A stretch of 14,314 nt of DNA from CAYMST01 sp964393115. Lineage in GTDB: Bacteria; Bacteroidota; Bacteroidia; Cytophagales; Cyclobacteriaceae. Positions 1 through 7,125 of the stretch are shown one piece after another. The stretch's first letter is position 1; each line of letters opens with the position of its first letter. The stretch is taken from assembly GCA_964393115.1 (NCBI GenBank), contig CAYMST010000113.1, positions 1-14,314 on the forward strand, given 5' to 3'. A program made the translations under genes and the position numbers. The notes beneath the pieces were generated by a model. It worked only from the letters and a program-made list of their open reading frames with translations. It did no database searches and was not told where the DNA came from.

Positions 1-311
1 ATTATTTCATCTACGACCACTTCCCCATACTTTTCGGTAAACAACTGAAGGATCTTACCCTTGGCATTACTCATTTCCTGCTTTAGAGCCGCAGAGTTTA
101 ATTTGATAAAAAGCTTTTTGTTTTGAACAAATACCTTTTCGGTCCTATTCGCAATGGGTTTTCCCATAATTTCTTCCCAAGAGGAAACCAGTTCCGTTTC
201 CTTATATTTTTGTTGAAGGCGATAAGAAGACAAAAGCCTCTGAAATACATCCTTTAGCGGTGCGGTATCCTTATCTCTTTTTTCAAACTTGTTCGGGTAG
301 TACTTGGGCAT
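1..311 (-). CDS. DUF721 / DciA-like protein, 3' end cut by window edge
   Basis: The reading frame starts at the ATG complementary to 309-311 and stays open for 103 codons to the left edge. The stop codon is outside the window. The translation begins MPKYYPNKFEKRDKDTAPLK. After that it has the DUF721 pattern: a helical segment (LKDVFQRLL, about 19-27), a central Trp-containing helix (SSWEEIMGKPIANRTE, about 44-59), a short strand (KKLFIKLNS) and a helix AALKQEMSNAKGKI, ending in a VVVDEI strand. Family members of this short type are about 100 residues, so little is missing. DUF721 includes DciA, which helps load the replicative helicase in bacteria lacking DnaC/DnaI; that role here is inferred from the family. 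The gene overlaps the end of recF by 29 bp, so the two are almost certainly cotranscribed and perhaps translationally coupled. DUF721 next to recF is a familiar arrangement. Confidence 0.85.
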   Translation of the reverse strand, partial: MPKYYPNKFEKRDKDTAPLKDVFQRLLSSYRLQQKYKETELVSSWEEIMGKPIANRTEKVFVQNKKLFIKLNSAALKQEMSNAKGKILQLFTEKYGEVVVDEI

Positions 312-1398
312 CTATAATCGTTATATACTTTTTTATTACGGATTGGTTATCCAATATCCGCTTGGTTCGCTCGGGCCTAGCGTCCGTCAAAATGATTTGA
401 CCAAAATCATCAGACAAAATTAGGGCTAACAGTTTTTCAATCCTATTATCATCTAACTTGTCAAAAATATCATCTAACAAAAGTAAAGGAGTCATCCCTA
501 CACTATCCTTTATGAACTTAAACAAGGCCAATTTGATTGCCAACAAAAAAGTTTTCTGTTGTCCTTGAGAGCCAATTTTTTTAAGTGGATATTCATTGAG
601 TAGGAAAGAAAAATCATCTTTATGAACTCCTAATGTGGTGCGCTGTAGTAGTAAATCTTTTTCGAAGGTATTTTCGAACTGATTGCGAAAACCAGATTGG
701 TTCACCGTGGTATCATAAATGACCGAAATAATTTCTTTTTTCTCCTGTCCACCGATATCGGTGTAATAGTTGGTTAAGGACGGCATAGCATTTTGGATAA
801 ACTCATGCCTAACCTGCGCTACTTCAATAGCCAATTCAATTATAGTGTTATCATGAATAGTTATCAGGTCTTTATCATAAGAAGAGAGGGACGACTGCTT
901 CAAAAAAGCATTTCTATACTTTATTAAACTGTTGTATTTGGTAAGGGCATTTAGATACCTCTGATTCACCTGACATAATACACTATCTACCAGCCTTCTT
1001 CTATCCTCAGACCCACCCAGTATTATTTGTTGGTCAAAGGGTGAAATCATAACCAATGGAAGCTTACCAATATGATCACGTAGTTTTTCGTATTCGTGAC
1101 CATCATATTTAAAAGTTTTCTTTCTTCCATTCTGAAAAGCGGTAAATACCTCAAAGGACTCTGATTCTCCTTCAAAAAAAGTTCCCTTCAAGCTATAAAA
1201 GGATTCATCATGGCGAATAGCTCCTTTATCAGGTGTTGAAAAGGCACTTTTAGTCAATGCCAAAAAATGAATCGCATCTAAAAAATTTGTTTTACCGCTA
1301 CCATTTGGCCCTAAAATGCAATTAATTCCTTCACAAAGTGATATCCGTTGATCTACGTAGTTCTTGAAATTTATAAGATGTATTTCTGACGCGACCAT
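283..1398 (-). CDS. recF: DNA replication and repair protein RecF
   Basis: RecF is an SMC/ABC-type ATPase that binds gapped DNA and, with RecO and RecR, helps load RecA at single-strand gaps. The 371-residue protein is of usual length. Visible motifs are the Walker A GPNGSGKT (30-37), an ABC signature SQGQQK (277-282), Walker B LLLLDD (305-310) followed by the D-loop region DKLDD (313-317), and a late LTDARPERTK segment (338-347). The N-terminal IHLINFKNY strand is also typical. The start is the ATG complementary to 1396-1398, which puts the Walker A at the expected position. The downstream DUF721 gene overlaps its 3' end by 29 bp. On the other side lies a 114-bp divergent intergenic region shared with pdhA. 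I could not identify a convincing promoter for recF in it. Nothing is missing or truncated. Confidence 0.97.
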   Translation of the reverse strand: MVASEIHLINFKNYVDQRISLCEGINCILGPNGSGKTNFLDAIHFLALTKSAFSTPDKGAIRHDESFYSLKGTFFEGESESFEVFTAFQNGRKKTFKYDGHEYEKLRDHIGKLPLVMISPFDQQIILGGSEDRRRLVDSVLCQVNQRYLNALTKYNSLIKYRNAFLKQSSLSSYDKDLITIHDNTIIELAIEVAQVRHEFIQNAMPSLTNYYTDIGGQEKKEIISVIYDTTVNQSGFRNQFENTFEKDLLLQRTTLGVHKDDFSFLLNEYPLKKIGSQGQQKTFLLAIKLALFKFIKDSVGMTPLLLLDDIFDKLDDNRIEKLLALILSDDFGQIILTDARPERTKRILDNQSVIKKYITIIDAQVLPEQV

Positions 1399-1403
1399 AT
1401 TTA

Positions 1404-1434
1404 TTTGTTGAGTGGCACTTTTAAGCTAACTTCG
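1404..1434 (+). promoter_or_regulatory. Candidate Bacteroidota promoter for pdhA
   Basis: A TTTG (1404-1407) lies 19 nt before TAACTTCG (1427-1434), close to the Bacteroidota sigma-ABfr consensus TTTG-N19-21-TAnnTTTG with one mismatch in the -7 box. Transcription would start near 1440 and leave a leader of about 70 nt before the pdhA ATG at 1513. It lies in the recF/pdhA divergent gap and reads toward pdhA. Confidence 0.55.
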
Positions 1435-1448
1435 CAGCGCACAATCCG

Positions 1449-1468
1449 GACTTGATAGCTGTCAAGTC
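1449..1468. repeat. Perfect inverted repeat in the pdhA leader
   Basis: Arms GACTTGA (1449-1455) and TCAAGTC (1462-1468) are perfect inverted copies around a 6-nt centre. The repeat sits just downstream of the proposed pdhA transcription start, so it could be an operator or an RNA hairpin in the leader. It has no T-tract, so it is not an intrinsic terminator. No function is known. Confidence 0.4.
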
Positions 1469-1512
1469 GATGTTAAATAACGAGGTGCATTGAATATATT
1501 GAGTCAGATGAT

Positions 1513-2544
1513 ATGGCAAGTGTAAAGGAAAAAAAGCAAAACGGCGTGAGTGTGGTTGATAATTTCCCGAAGGAATTATACATGGAATGGTACGAGTCTA
1601 TGTATTTAATGAGGAAGTTTGAAGAAAAAGCTGGTCAGATGTACGGCCAACAAAAAATCAGGGGGTTTTGCCATCTTTACATTGGCCAAGAGGCTTGTGC
1701 AGCAGGAACAGTATCAGCACTTAAAAAAGGAGACGGTTACGTAACTGCTTACCGTGATCATGCCCAGCCACTCGCTCTAGGATCCGATCCTAAGAAGATT
1801 ATGGCAGAGCTTTATGGTAAAGCTACCGGTATATCAAGAGGTAAAGGTGGATCTATGCACATGTTTGACAAAGAGAGAAAATTCTTTGGAGGACATGGTA
1901 TCGTCGGGGGACAAATACCAATTGGAATCGGAGCAGCATTTGCTGAACAATACAATGGCACAGATAATTTATGTGTTGTTTATATCGGAGACGGAGCTGT
2001 AAGACAGGGATCATTTCATGAGTCACTTAATCTTGCCATGACCATGAAGCTTCCAGTGATTTTCGCTATCGAGAATAACGGGTACGCTATGGGTACGTCT
2101 GTGAAAAGAACTTCCAACGTAACTGAGTTATACAAACTTGGAGATGCCTACGAAATGCCTTCGAAGCCCGTCAACGCAATGGACGTTATCGAAGTACATC
2201 TTGCTGTATCAGAAGCAGCAGAAAGGGCCAGAAAAGGTGAAGGACCGACGCTATTAGAGTTTAGAACCTATCGATACAAAGGTCACTCGATGTCGGATCC
2301 GGCTAAGTATAGAAGCAAAGAAGAAGTAAACGAATACAAAGAAAGAGATCCAATTGCAGCCATTAAATCGGCTATTCTTGAGAAAGGTGTAGCCACACAA
2401 GAGGAGCTAGATGTTATTGATAAAAAAGTGGTTGCTATTGTTAAGGAAAGCGTGCAATTCGCTGAAGAGTCACCATTCCCTTCTCCTGAGGATGCTTACA
2501 AAGATGTCTACGCAGAAGCAGATTACCCTTTTATTAAAGAATAA
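1513..2544 (+). CDS. pdhA: Pyruvate dehydrogenase E1 component, alpha subunit
   Basis: E1 alpha binds thiamine diphosphate and, with E1 beta, decarboxylates pyruvate and passes the acetyl group to the lipoyl domain of E2. At 343 residues it matches the short heterotetrameric E1 alpha type. The TPP/Mg-binding motif runs from GDG (159-161) to NN (188-189), with spacing typical of the family. The segments YRDHAQPLALG (80-90), RGKGGSMHMF (109-118) and RYKGHSMSDPAKYR (254-267) match conserved E1 alpha elements; the last corresponds to the loop that is phosphorylated in mitochondrial enzymes. A branched-chain 2-oxoacid dehydrogenase E1 alpha is the main alternative, but the GHSMSDP loop favours pyruvate. 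No E1 beta, E2 or E3 gene is adjacent, so the partners must be encoded elsewhere. The start ATG lies about 70 nt after a candidate promoter. Confidence 0.95.
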   Translation: MASVKEKKQNGVSVVDNFPKELYMEWYESMYLMRKFEEKAGQMYGQQKIRGFCHLYIGQEACAAGTVSALKKGDGYVTAYRDHAQPLALGSDPKKIMAELYGKATGISRGKGGSMHMFDKERKFFGGHGIVGGQIPIGIGAAFAEQYNGTDNLCVVYIGDGAVRQGSFHESLNLAMTMKLPVIFAIENNGYAMGTSVKRTSNVTELYKLGDAYEMPSKPVNAMDVIEVHLAVSEAAERARKGEGPTLLEFRTYRYKGHSMSDPAKYRSKEEVNEYKERDPIAAIKSAILEKGVATQEELDVIDKKVVAIVKESVQFAEESPFPSPEDAYKDVYAEADYPFIKE

Positions 2545-2559
2545 GAAAACTTACATTTG
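2529..2559 (+). promoter_or_regulatory. Candidate promoter for the TPR protein gene
   Basis: TACATTTG (2552-2559) is a perfect TAnnTTTG -7 box followed by C, and a TTTT (2529-2532) lies 19 nt upstream where the -33 TTTG is expected. It starts inside the last codons of pdhA. Initiation near 2565 would leave a leader of about 85 nt before the ATG at 2650, so the TPR gene is probably transcribed on its own as well as by readthrough from pdhA. Confidence 0.55.
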
Positions 2560-2649
2560 CAAACTTATTTTGCCAAAATAATAGTTAACTAACCGTTTTG
2601 TGATGTTAATTTGGTGAAATTTGATTGTAGAGCATAAGAATTAGAAAAT

Positions 2650-3357
2650 ATGGCAAAGGGAAAAGCTAAGGCTGGAGAGAACGAAGATCACATCTATGAC
2701 AATCCTGATGTTCTTGCGGAGCAATTAACCAAAACAGAGCAATTCATCGAGAAGCACCGTGGTAAAGTCCTTGGAGTAATAGGGGGAGTAGCGGTAATTA
2801 TTGCTGGTATATTCTTTTTCAGGTATAATGTCTCTGAGAAGAATATTGAAGCACAAAAAGAACTTTTTCAAGCTGTATTCTACTTCGAGCAAGATAGTTT
2901 GTCCAAAGCACTTAATGGTGATGGTAACAACTACGGTTTCTTAGAAATTATTGAAGAATTCGGAGGGACTGACGCTGCCAATATCGCAAGTTATTATAGC
3001 GGGGTATGCTATTTACAAATGGGTGATTTTGAATCGGCCATCGAATATTTAGGCGACTACTCTTCTTCAGATATATTAATTCAAGCCAGAGCGTACAGTT
3101 TAATGGGTGATGCCTATGCTGAATTAAGCGAGTATGGTGAAGCGGCGACATATTATGAAAAAGCGGCTGATTATAAGCCAAATGAGTTTTTTACGCCTAC
3201 TTATTTAAAGAAGGCAGCGGTTGCTTTTGAAAAATCTAAAAATCTTGAAAAGGCACAAAAATGTTATGAGATAATTGTTGACGATTATTTCAATAGTCCA
3301 GAATACGCAGACGCTCGAAAGCATAAGGTACGATTAGAGGTACTGCTTGCTGGCTAG
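2650..3357 (+). CDS. Membrane-anchored tetratricopeptide repeat protein (YfgM-like)
   Basis: The 235-residue protein has a charged N-terminal cytoplasmic part (1-38), one hydrophobic membrane segment (about 39-57, GKVLGVIGGVAVIIAGIFFF) and a C-terminal region of TPR-type helices. Repeats can be seen at about 110-137 (ASYYSGVCYLQMGDFESAIEYL), 145-178 (ARAYSLMGDAYAELSEYGEAA...) and 184-217 (YLKKAAVAFEKSKNLEKAQKCY). This layout resembles YfgM/TPR_21 proteins, which in E. coli attach to the SecYEG translocon and to periplasmic chaperones; whether that role holds here is inference. From memory, Bacteroidota genomes often place such a gene between recF and ribH, as here. It ends 17 bp before a perfect intrinsic terminator and so closes its transcription unit. 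The positive charge before the membrane segment suggests an N-in, C-out orientation. Confidence 0.85.
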   Translation: MAKGKAKAGENEDHIYDNPDVLAEQLTKTEQFIEKHRGKVLGVIGGVAVIIAGIFFFRYNVSEKNIEAQKELFQAVFYFEQDSLSKALNGDGNNYGFLEIIEEFGGTDAANIASYYSGVCYLQMGDFESAIEYLGDYSSSDILIQARAYSLMGDAYAELSEYGEAATYYEKAADYKPNEFFTPTYLKKAAVAFEKSKNLEKAQKCYEIIVDDYFNSPEYADARKHKVRLEVLLAG

Positions 3358-3373
3358 TAATTTTGCAGAACAC

Positions 3374-3409
3374 AAAAAAGGGGATAAGCCAGTGCTTATC
3401 CCCTTTTTT
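3374..3409 (+). terminator. Intrinsic terminator after the TPR gene
   Basis: A perfect 16-bp inverted repeat has its left arm at 3374-3389 (six A then GGGGATAAGC), a CAGT loop at 3390-3393, and its right arm at 3394-3409 ending in CCCC and six T. The GC-rich stem plus T-tract is textbook rho-independent form. Because the left arm starts with six A it would also work on the opposite strand. It separates the TPR gene from ribH. Confidence 0.93.
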
Positions 3410-3452
3410 GTTTGATCAAAACTGAACGTAATAACATAATTGATTGAAGTAG

Positions 3453-3929
3453 ATGTCAAGTGCAGATAAAAACTTAAGTAGTTACTCAAACGAGCAAGTA
3501 TCGAATATTTCTGAAAAAAAGTTTGGAATAGTAGTTTCTGAGTGGAACGAAGAAATCACAGAAGCACTTTTTTCAGGGGCGGTTTCAACGCTATTAAAAA
3601 ATGGTGCTACGAAAGGTAACATTATCAAGAAAATGGTACCTGGAAGCTTCGAATTATCTCTTGGCAGTCAATGGTTAGCACAACAAAAGGAAATAGACGC
3701 TGTCATATGTCTGGGATGTGTTATACAAGGAGAGACCAAACACTTTGATTTCATTTGTGATGCGGTAGCCCAAGGCATTACAAATGTTGGCTTGAAATAC
3801 AATAAGCCAGTTATTTTCGGTGTATTGACACCAGACAATATGCAGCAAGCGCTAGATCGAGCTGGTGGAAAATTTGGCAATAAAGGTGATGAAGCCGCCA
3901 TTACAGCTGTAAAAATGTTGGGATTCTAA
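3453..3929 (+). CDS. ribH: 6,7-dimethyl-8-ribityllumazine synthase
   Basis: RibH condenses 5-amino-6-ribitylaminouracil with 3,4-dihydroxy-2-butanone 4-phosphate, the penultimate step of riboflavin synthesis. The 158-residue length is normal. Conserved pieces are EWNEEIT (30-36, with aromatic W31 in the substrate-stacking position), VPGSFEL (62-68), GCVIQGETKHFDF (88-100, with catalytic His97), FGVLT (122-126) and LDRAGGK (134-140), whose Arg136 would contact phosphate. The first 20 residues are a polar tail not found in all homologues. The ATG at 3453 is chosen because the next in-frame Met comes only at residue 61, inside the conserved core. It lies just downstream of a strong terminator, so it needs its own promoter; I see only weak -7-like sequence in the short gap. 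No other riboflavin genes are nearby, and I see no FMN riboswitch. Confidence 0.95.
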   Translation: MSSADKNLSSYSNEQVSNISEKKFGIVVSEWNEEITEALFSGAVSTLLKNGATKGNIIKKMVPGSFELSLGSQWLAQQKEIDAVICLGCVIQGETKHFDFICDAVAQGITNVGLKYNKPVIFGVLTPDNMQQALDRAGGKFGNKGDEAAITAVKMLGF

Positions 3930-4020
3930 TAACTTCTTCGACACTTTTCTAATAGAACAACAAAGCACATAATAAAGTTAAGGAAACCGAATCTGTAGAC
4001 GGTTAGAAATAAAAAATAAA

Positions 4021-5340
4021 ATGAAGGCACTAAAATTTGGAGGAACTTCAGTAGGGTCACCTGAACGAATGAATCAGGTTTATTCCATTATTACTAGTGA
4101 TACTGAACGTAAAATCGTGGTTTTGTCAGCTGTCTCAGGGACCACGAATACGCTGGTTGACATATCCACAAAACTGTCAAAAGGAAATAAAGCTGCTGCT
4201 CAGACAGTTGTAGATGAGCTGTTTTCGAAATACGAAGGATTCGTTGATGCGCTTTATGCTTCCTCGGAGTATAAAAAGATTGGTTTGACGATCATAACTA
4301 CCCACTTTGACACAATCCGTGCGCAGTTTACCAAACCATATTCTGACGCTACTGACAAGACATTACTCGCCCAAGGAGAGTTAATTTCTACTAACTTGTT
4401 TGTCAACTTCCTAAAAGAAAAGGAAATACAGGCTACTCTTGTTCCCGCTTTGGATTTCATGAGAATCGACCAAAACAATGAGCCGGACATAGAAAATATA
4501 GAAGATAAGTTACCTCATATCTTAAATCAAGATCCTTCTACCCAAATATTCATCACACAAGGCTTTATATGTCGAAATCCTGACGGTGACATTGACAACT
4601 TAAGAAGAGGAGGTAGTGATTATACCGCCACGCTAATAGGTTCAGCCTTAAAGTGTGAAGAGACACAGATCTGGACAGATATTGATGGCATGCATAACAA
4701 TGACCCGCGTATTGTTGATCATACACGTCCTATTAGTGACTTGTCTTTTCAAGAGGCGGGTGAGCTTGCTTACTTTGGAGCTAAAATTTTGCACCCCAGC
4801 TGTATCATTCCTGCTGAGCAAAAAAATGTTCCTGTACGATTAAAGAACACTATGGACCCGCAAGCCTATGGCACGTTAATTTCTTCGGAGGTCAATGACG
4901 AAACCACTAAAGCTATAGCAGCAAAAGATGGAATTACGGCGATAAAAATTAAATCATCACGAATGCTTTTGGCTCATGGGTTTCTCAGAAAAGTCTTCGA
5001 AGTATTTGAGAAATATCAGACTTCGGTAGATATGATCACAACATCTGAGATAGCGGTATCGGTAACCATTGATGACGACTCTGAACTTGACAATATTGTG
5101 AATGAAATTAGGCCCTACGGAACCGTTGAGGTAGACAAGCATCAAACTATTGTCTGTATTGTGGGCAACATGGTTGCTACAAAAACTGGATTCGCGAAAG
5201 ATATTTTTGCTTCCTTGAATCACGTACCTGTGCGTATGATCTCCTATGGTGGATCTAAAAATAATAGTGCAATTCTTGTAGACTCAAAGTTCAAAGAAGA
5301 TGTACTTAAGAGTCTGAATAAGGGTATTTTTGGACTTTAA
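4021..5340 (+). CDS. lysC: Aspartate kinase, monofunctional with C-terminal ACT domains
   Basis: Aspartate kinase phosphorylates aspartate to 4-aspartyl phosphate, the first step toward lysine, threonine and methionine. The 439-residue protein has the N-terminal kinase motif KFGGTSVGS (5-13), the central RRGGSDYTATL (195-205), the substrate-binding WTDIDGMHNNDPR (218-230), and FGAKILHP (252-259). From about residue 305 two ACT regulatory domains follow. The first (LLAHGFLRKVFEVFEKYQ... VDMITTSE) resembles the lysine-sensing ACT of E. coli LysC, so feedback inhibition by lysine is likely but inferred. There is no homoserine dehydrogenase fusion. A 91-bp gap separates it from ribH. gcvH follows after 30 bp and is probably cotranscribed. 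The window encodes no other enzyme of the pathway. Confidence 0.95.
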   Translation: MKALKFGGTSVGSPERMNQVYSIITSDTERKIVVLSAVSGTTNTLVDISTKLSKGNKAAAQTVVDELFSKYEGFVDALYASSEYKKIGLTIITTHFDTIRAQFTKPYSDATDKTLLAQGELISTNLFVNFLKEKEIQATLVPALDFMRIDQNNEPDIENIEDKLPHILNQDPSTQIFITQGFICRNPDGDIDNLRRGGSDYTATLIGSALKCEETQIWTDIDGMHNNDPRIVDHTRPISDLSFQEAGELAYFGAKILHPSCIIPAEQKNVPVRLKNTMDPQAYGTLISSEVNDETTKAIAAKDGITAIKIKSSRMLLAHGFLRKVFEVFEKYQTSVDMITTSEIAVSVTIDDDSELDNIVNEIRPYGTVEVDKHQTIVCIVGNMVATKTGFAKDIFASLNHVPVRMISYGGSKNNSAILVDSKFKEDVLKSLNKGIFGL

Positions 5341-5370
5341 AAATTCGACTCTAAATAAATATCTGTTTTT

Positions 5371-5751
5371 ATGAATATTCCCTCTGAGTTATTGTACACT
5401 TCGGATCACGAATGGGTAAAGATCGAAGGAGATGTTGCTATTGTAGGTATTACGGATTTCGCCCAAGGCGAATTGGGTGATATTGTTTATTTAGACATAA
5501 ACACGGTCGGTGAGGAAGTCAGCAGTGGAGAAGTTTTCGGGTCAATTGAAGCGGTAAAGACCGTTTCTGACCTGTTCATGCCATTGAGCGGAGAAGTATT
5601 GGAGTTAAACTCCGAATTAGACGCAGCACCAGAATTGGTAAATCAATCTCCTTATGAAAATGGTTGGATTGTAAAAATCAAGTATACCGACATAGAAGAA
5701 AAAAGTAAATTACTATCCGATCAAGCCTACAAAGAGGTTATCGGAGCTTAA
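5371..5751 (+). CDS. gcvH: Glycine cleavage system H protein
   Basis: GcvH carries the aminomethyl group on a lipoyl arm between the P, T and L proteins of glycine cleavage. The 126-residue length is standard. The segment FGSIEAVKTVSDLFMPLSG (56-74) is the lipoyl-attachment hairpin, with Lys63 as the lipoylated residue. The opening YTSDHEWVKIEGDVAIVGITDFAQ and the NQSPYENGWIVKI segment near the end are highly conserved H-protein features. The gene sits 30 bp after lysC and only 7 bp before the VanZ-like gene, so these form one operon. The other gcv genes are not in the window. Confidence 0.97.
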   Translation: MNIPSELLYTSDHEWVKIEGDVAIVGITDFAQGELGDIVYLDINTVGEEVSSGEVFGSIEAVKTVSDLFMPLSGEVLELNSELDAAPELVNQSPYENGWIVKIKYTDIEEKSKLLSDQAYKEVIGA

Positions 5752-5758
5752 TAACTAA

Positions 5759-6130
5759 GTGAAAAAATTTACTCTTTTCGCCGTATTTTGGTTTATCCTA
5801 ATAGGGTATTTAACACTTCGGCCTACAGTTGGTGGAAACAATTGGATATTCCCTCAGTTTGATAAACTAGCTCATTTTGGGGTTTTCGGTGTTTTTTCTT
5901 CTTGTCTTCTCCTCAGCCTATTTGAGTGGCAAAAAGCATCATTCAAAACGGATGGTAAATGGTGGATACCAATTGCGTCATTAGCGTATGGAGGAGTAAT
6001 AGAATTATTACAGATAAATATATCTGGTAGAGCTGGAGATCTATTGGATTTACTAGCAGATGGGCTTGGAGCTTTTGTATTTTATTGGTTGACTGTTCGA
6101 TTTATTAGTAAAGTCGGTCATCGACTCTAG
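5759..6130 (+). CDS. VanZ-like small integral membrane protein
   Basis: The 123-residue protein starts at GTG 5759, only 7 bp after the gcvH stop, with no ATG suitably placed. It has about four hydrophobic segments: 3-21 (FTLFAVFWFILIGYLTLRP), about 38-56, about 69-85 and about 97-115. The pattern WIFPQFDKLAHFGVFGVFS (29-47), with a conserved Asp-Lys-...-His in the first loop, and GRAGDLLDLLADGLGA (90-105), with its acidic residues, is the VanZ-family signature. VanZ itself gives low-level teicoplanin resistance in enterococci; most chromosomal homologues have no known function, and antibiotic resistance should not be assumed. From memory, the gcvH-VanZ-TonB order is seen in other Bacteroidota. 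Confidence 0.85.
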   Translation: MKKFTLFAVFWFILIGYLTLRPTVGGNNWIFPQFDKLAHFGVFGVFSSCLLLSLFEWQKASFKTDGKWWIPIASLAYGGVIELLQINISGRAGDLLDLLADGLGAFVFYWLTVRFISKVGHRL

Positions 6131-6191
6131 TCAAAACTGATAAAATGATTACCTTTAGGCCTCGAATTTGATTTAAGAAAACAAATCATCA

Positions 6192-6866
6192 ATGGAACTT
6201 AAGAAAAATCCTAACGCTGACTTAAACAAAAAGTCACCCATGTTTCTAAACTTGGGGCTTGCGATAAGTTTGGCACTAGTCCTTATGGCCTTTGAATACG
6301 ACTTTGGCGATGGGGGTAAAATTGCTGATCTTGGAGATATCGATGATACCTTCGAAGACTTAATGGAAATCCCTCCTACCGAGCAACCACCGCCACCACC
6401 GCCACCTAAAATTCAGGTTCCACAAATTATTGAGGTGCCAAATGAGGAAGAAATTGAAGAAGAAATCGAAATCGAAATAGACGTAGAGATCGATGAAGAG
6501 GCTGAAATAGAAGAGGTAGTATATGAAGAGCCGGAAGAAGAAGAGGTTGAGGAGATCTTCACTATTGTGGAAGAACAACCTGGTCCTTCAGGTGGAATGG
6601 GGGCTTTTTACTCTTTTGTTGGAAAGGAAATGAAATATCCAAGAACAGCTCAAAGAATGGGTATTGAAGGTAAAGTATTCGTTCAGTTCGTTGTAGACAA
6701 AGACGGTAGCCTTACTGACGTTAAAGCAGTAAAGGGTATCGGAGGTGGATGCGATGAAGAAGCCGTTCGAGTAATTAAAAACTCACCGAAATGGAAGCCT
6801 GGAAAGCAAAGAGGGCGTCCGGTGAAAGTAAAGATGATCTTACCGATCACTTTTAAGTTGAGATAA
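6192..6866 (+). CDS. TonB energy transducer (copy 1)
   Basis: TonB couples the inner-membrane proton motive force to outer-membrane receptors. The 224-residue protein has a short cytoplasmic tail, a membrane anchor (about 17-35, MFLNLGLAISLALVLMAF), and a periplasmic linker with seven prolines in a row (66-72). A long Glu/Asp-rich stretch follows (about 84-122, repeats such as EIEEEIEIEIDVEID), then the C-terminal TonB domain (about 134-224) with KYPRTAQRMGIEGKVFVQF, KGIGGGCDEEAVRV, PKWKPGKQRGRPVKV and LPITFKLR. The anionic linker contrasts with the Pro-Lys linkers of proteobacterial TonB but is usual in this phylum. It lies 61 bp after the VanZ-like gene and is closed by an intrinsic terminator. 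No ExbB or ExbD is adjacent. A second, longer paralogue lies immediately downstream. Confidence 0.93.
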   Translation: MELKKNPNADLNKKSPMFLNLGLAISLALVLMAFEYDFGDGGKIADLGDIDDTFEDLMEIPPTEQPPPPPPPKIQVPQIIEVPNEEEIEEEIEIEIDVEIDEEAEIEEVVYEEPEEEEVEEIFTIVEEQPGPSGGMGAFYSFVGKEMKYPRTAQRMGIEGKVFVQFVVDKDGSLTDVKAVKGIGGGCDEEAVRVIKNSPKWKPGKQRGRPVKVKMILPITFKLR

Positions 6867-6884
6867 GAAATATTCGATATAAAG

Positions 6885-6912
6885 AAAAAGGGAGCCTGGT
6901 GCTCCTTTTTTT
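6885..6912 (+). terminator. Intrinsic terminator after TonB copy 1
   Basis: Stem GGAGC (6891-6895) pairs with GCTCC (6901-6905) around a CTGGT loop, extended by a G-T wobble and an A5/T5 tract, and followed by seven T (6906-6912). It lies 18 bp after the TonB stop and ends the gcvH-VanZ-TonB unit. Confidence 0.88.
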
Positions 6913-7125
6913 ATGTCAAAAAATTACAACACCACTCCATTGGCCTATCTAATACCACGATTTGAAAATTCAAGATCTGCATCTTTTCTCATTTTTGGCA
7001 TTACACTACTCCACTGATTTCTATCATTCCTTCACACTAATTTTATCATAAAAAAACAGTCTATTAACGGCGTACTTTATAACAGAACAAAGGAGTATTA
7101 TTTATCACGTTCTAAATGAGGTACA
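6913..7125. other. Intergenic region between the two TonB genes
   Basis: This stretch holds no open reading frame of note. It must carry the promoter of the second TonB gene because a strong terminator lies just upstream. Possible weak elements are CATTTTTG (6990-6997) and TACTTTAT (7073-7080), but neither has a properly spaced upstream partner, so I do not call a promoter. An AAAGGAG at about 7089-7095 is too far from the ATG to be a ribosome binding site. Confidence 0.4.

Noticed and set aside
3985..4004. AACCG/CGGTT inverted repeat upstream of lysC as a leader or lysine riboswitch
   Set aside because: The stem is only 5 bp with a 10-nt loop, and the whole gap is 91 bp, far too short for a lysine riboswitch.
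5759..6130. Glycopeptide resistance gene (vanZ)
   Set aside because: The family match is real but there are no other van genes, and chromosomal VanZ-like proteins beside gcvH are generic membrane proteins.
6360..6578. Minus-strand frame rich in Phe and Trp
   Set aside because: It is the antisense reading of the poly-Pro and acidic linker of TonB copy 1.
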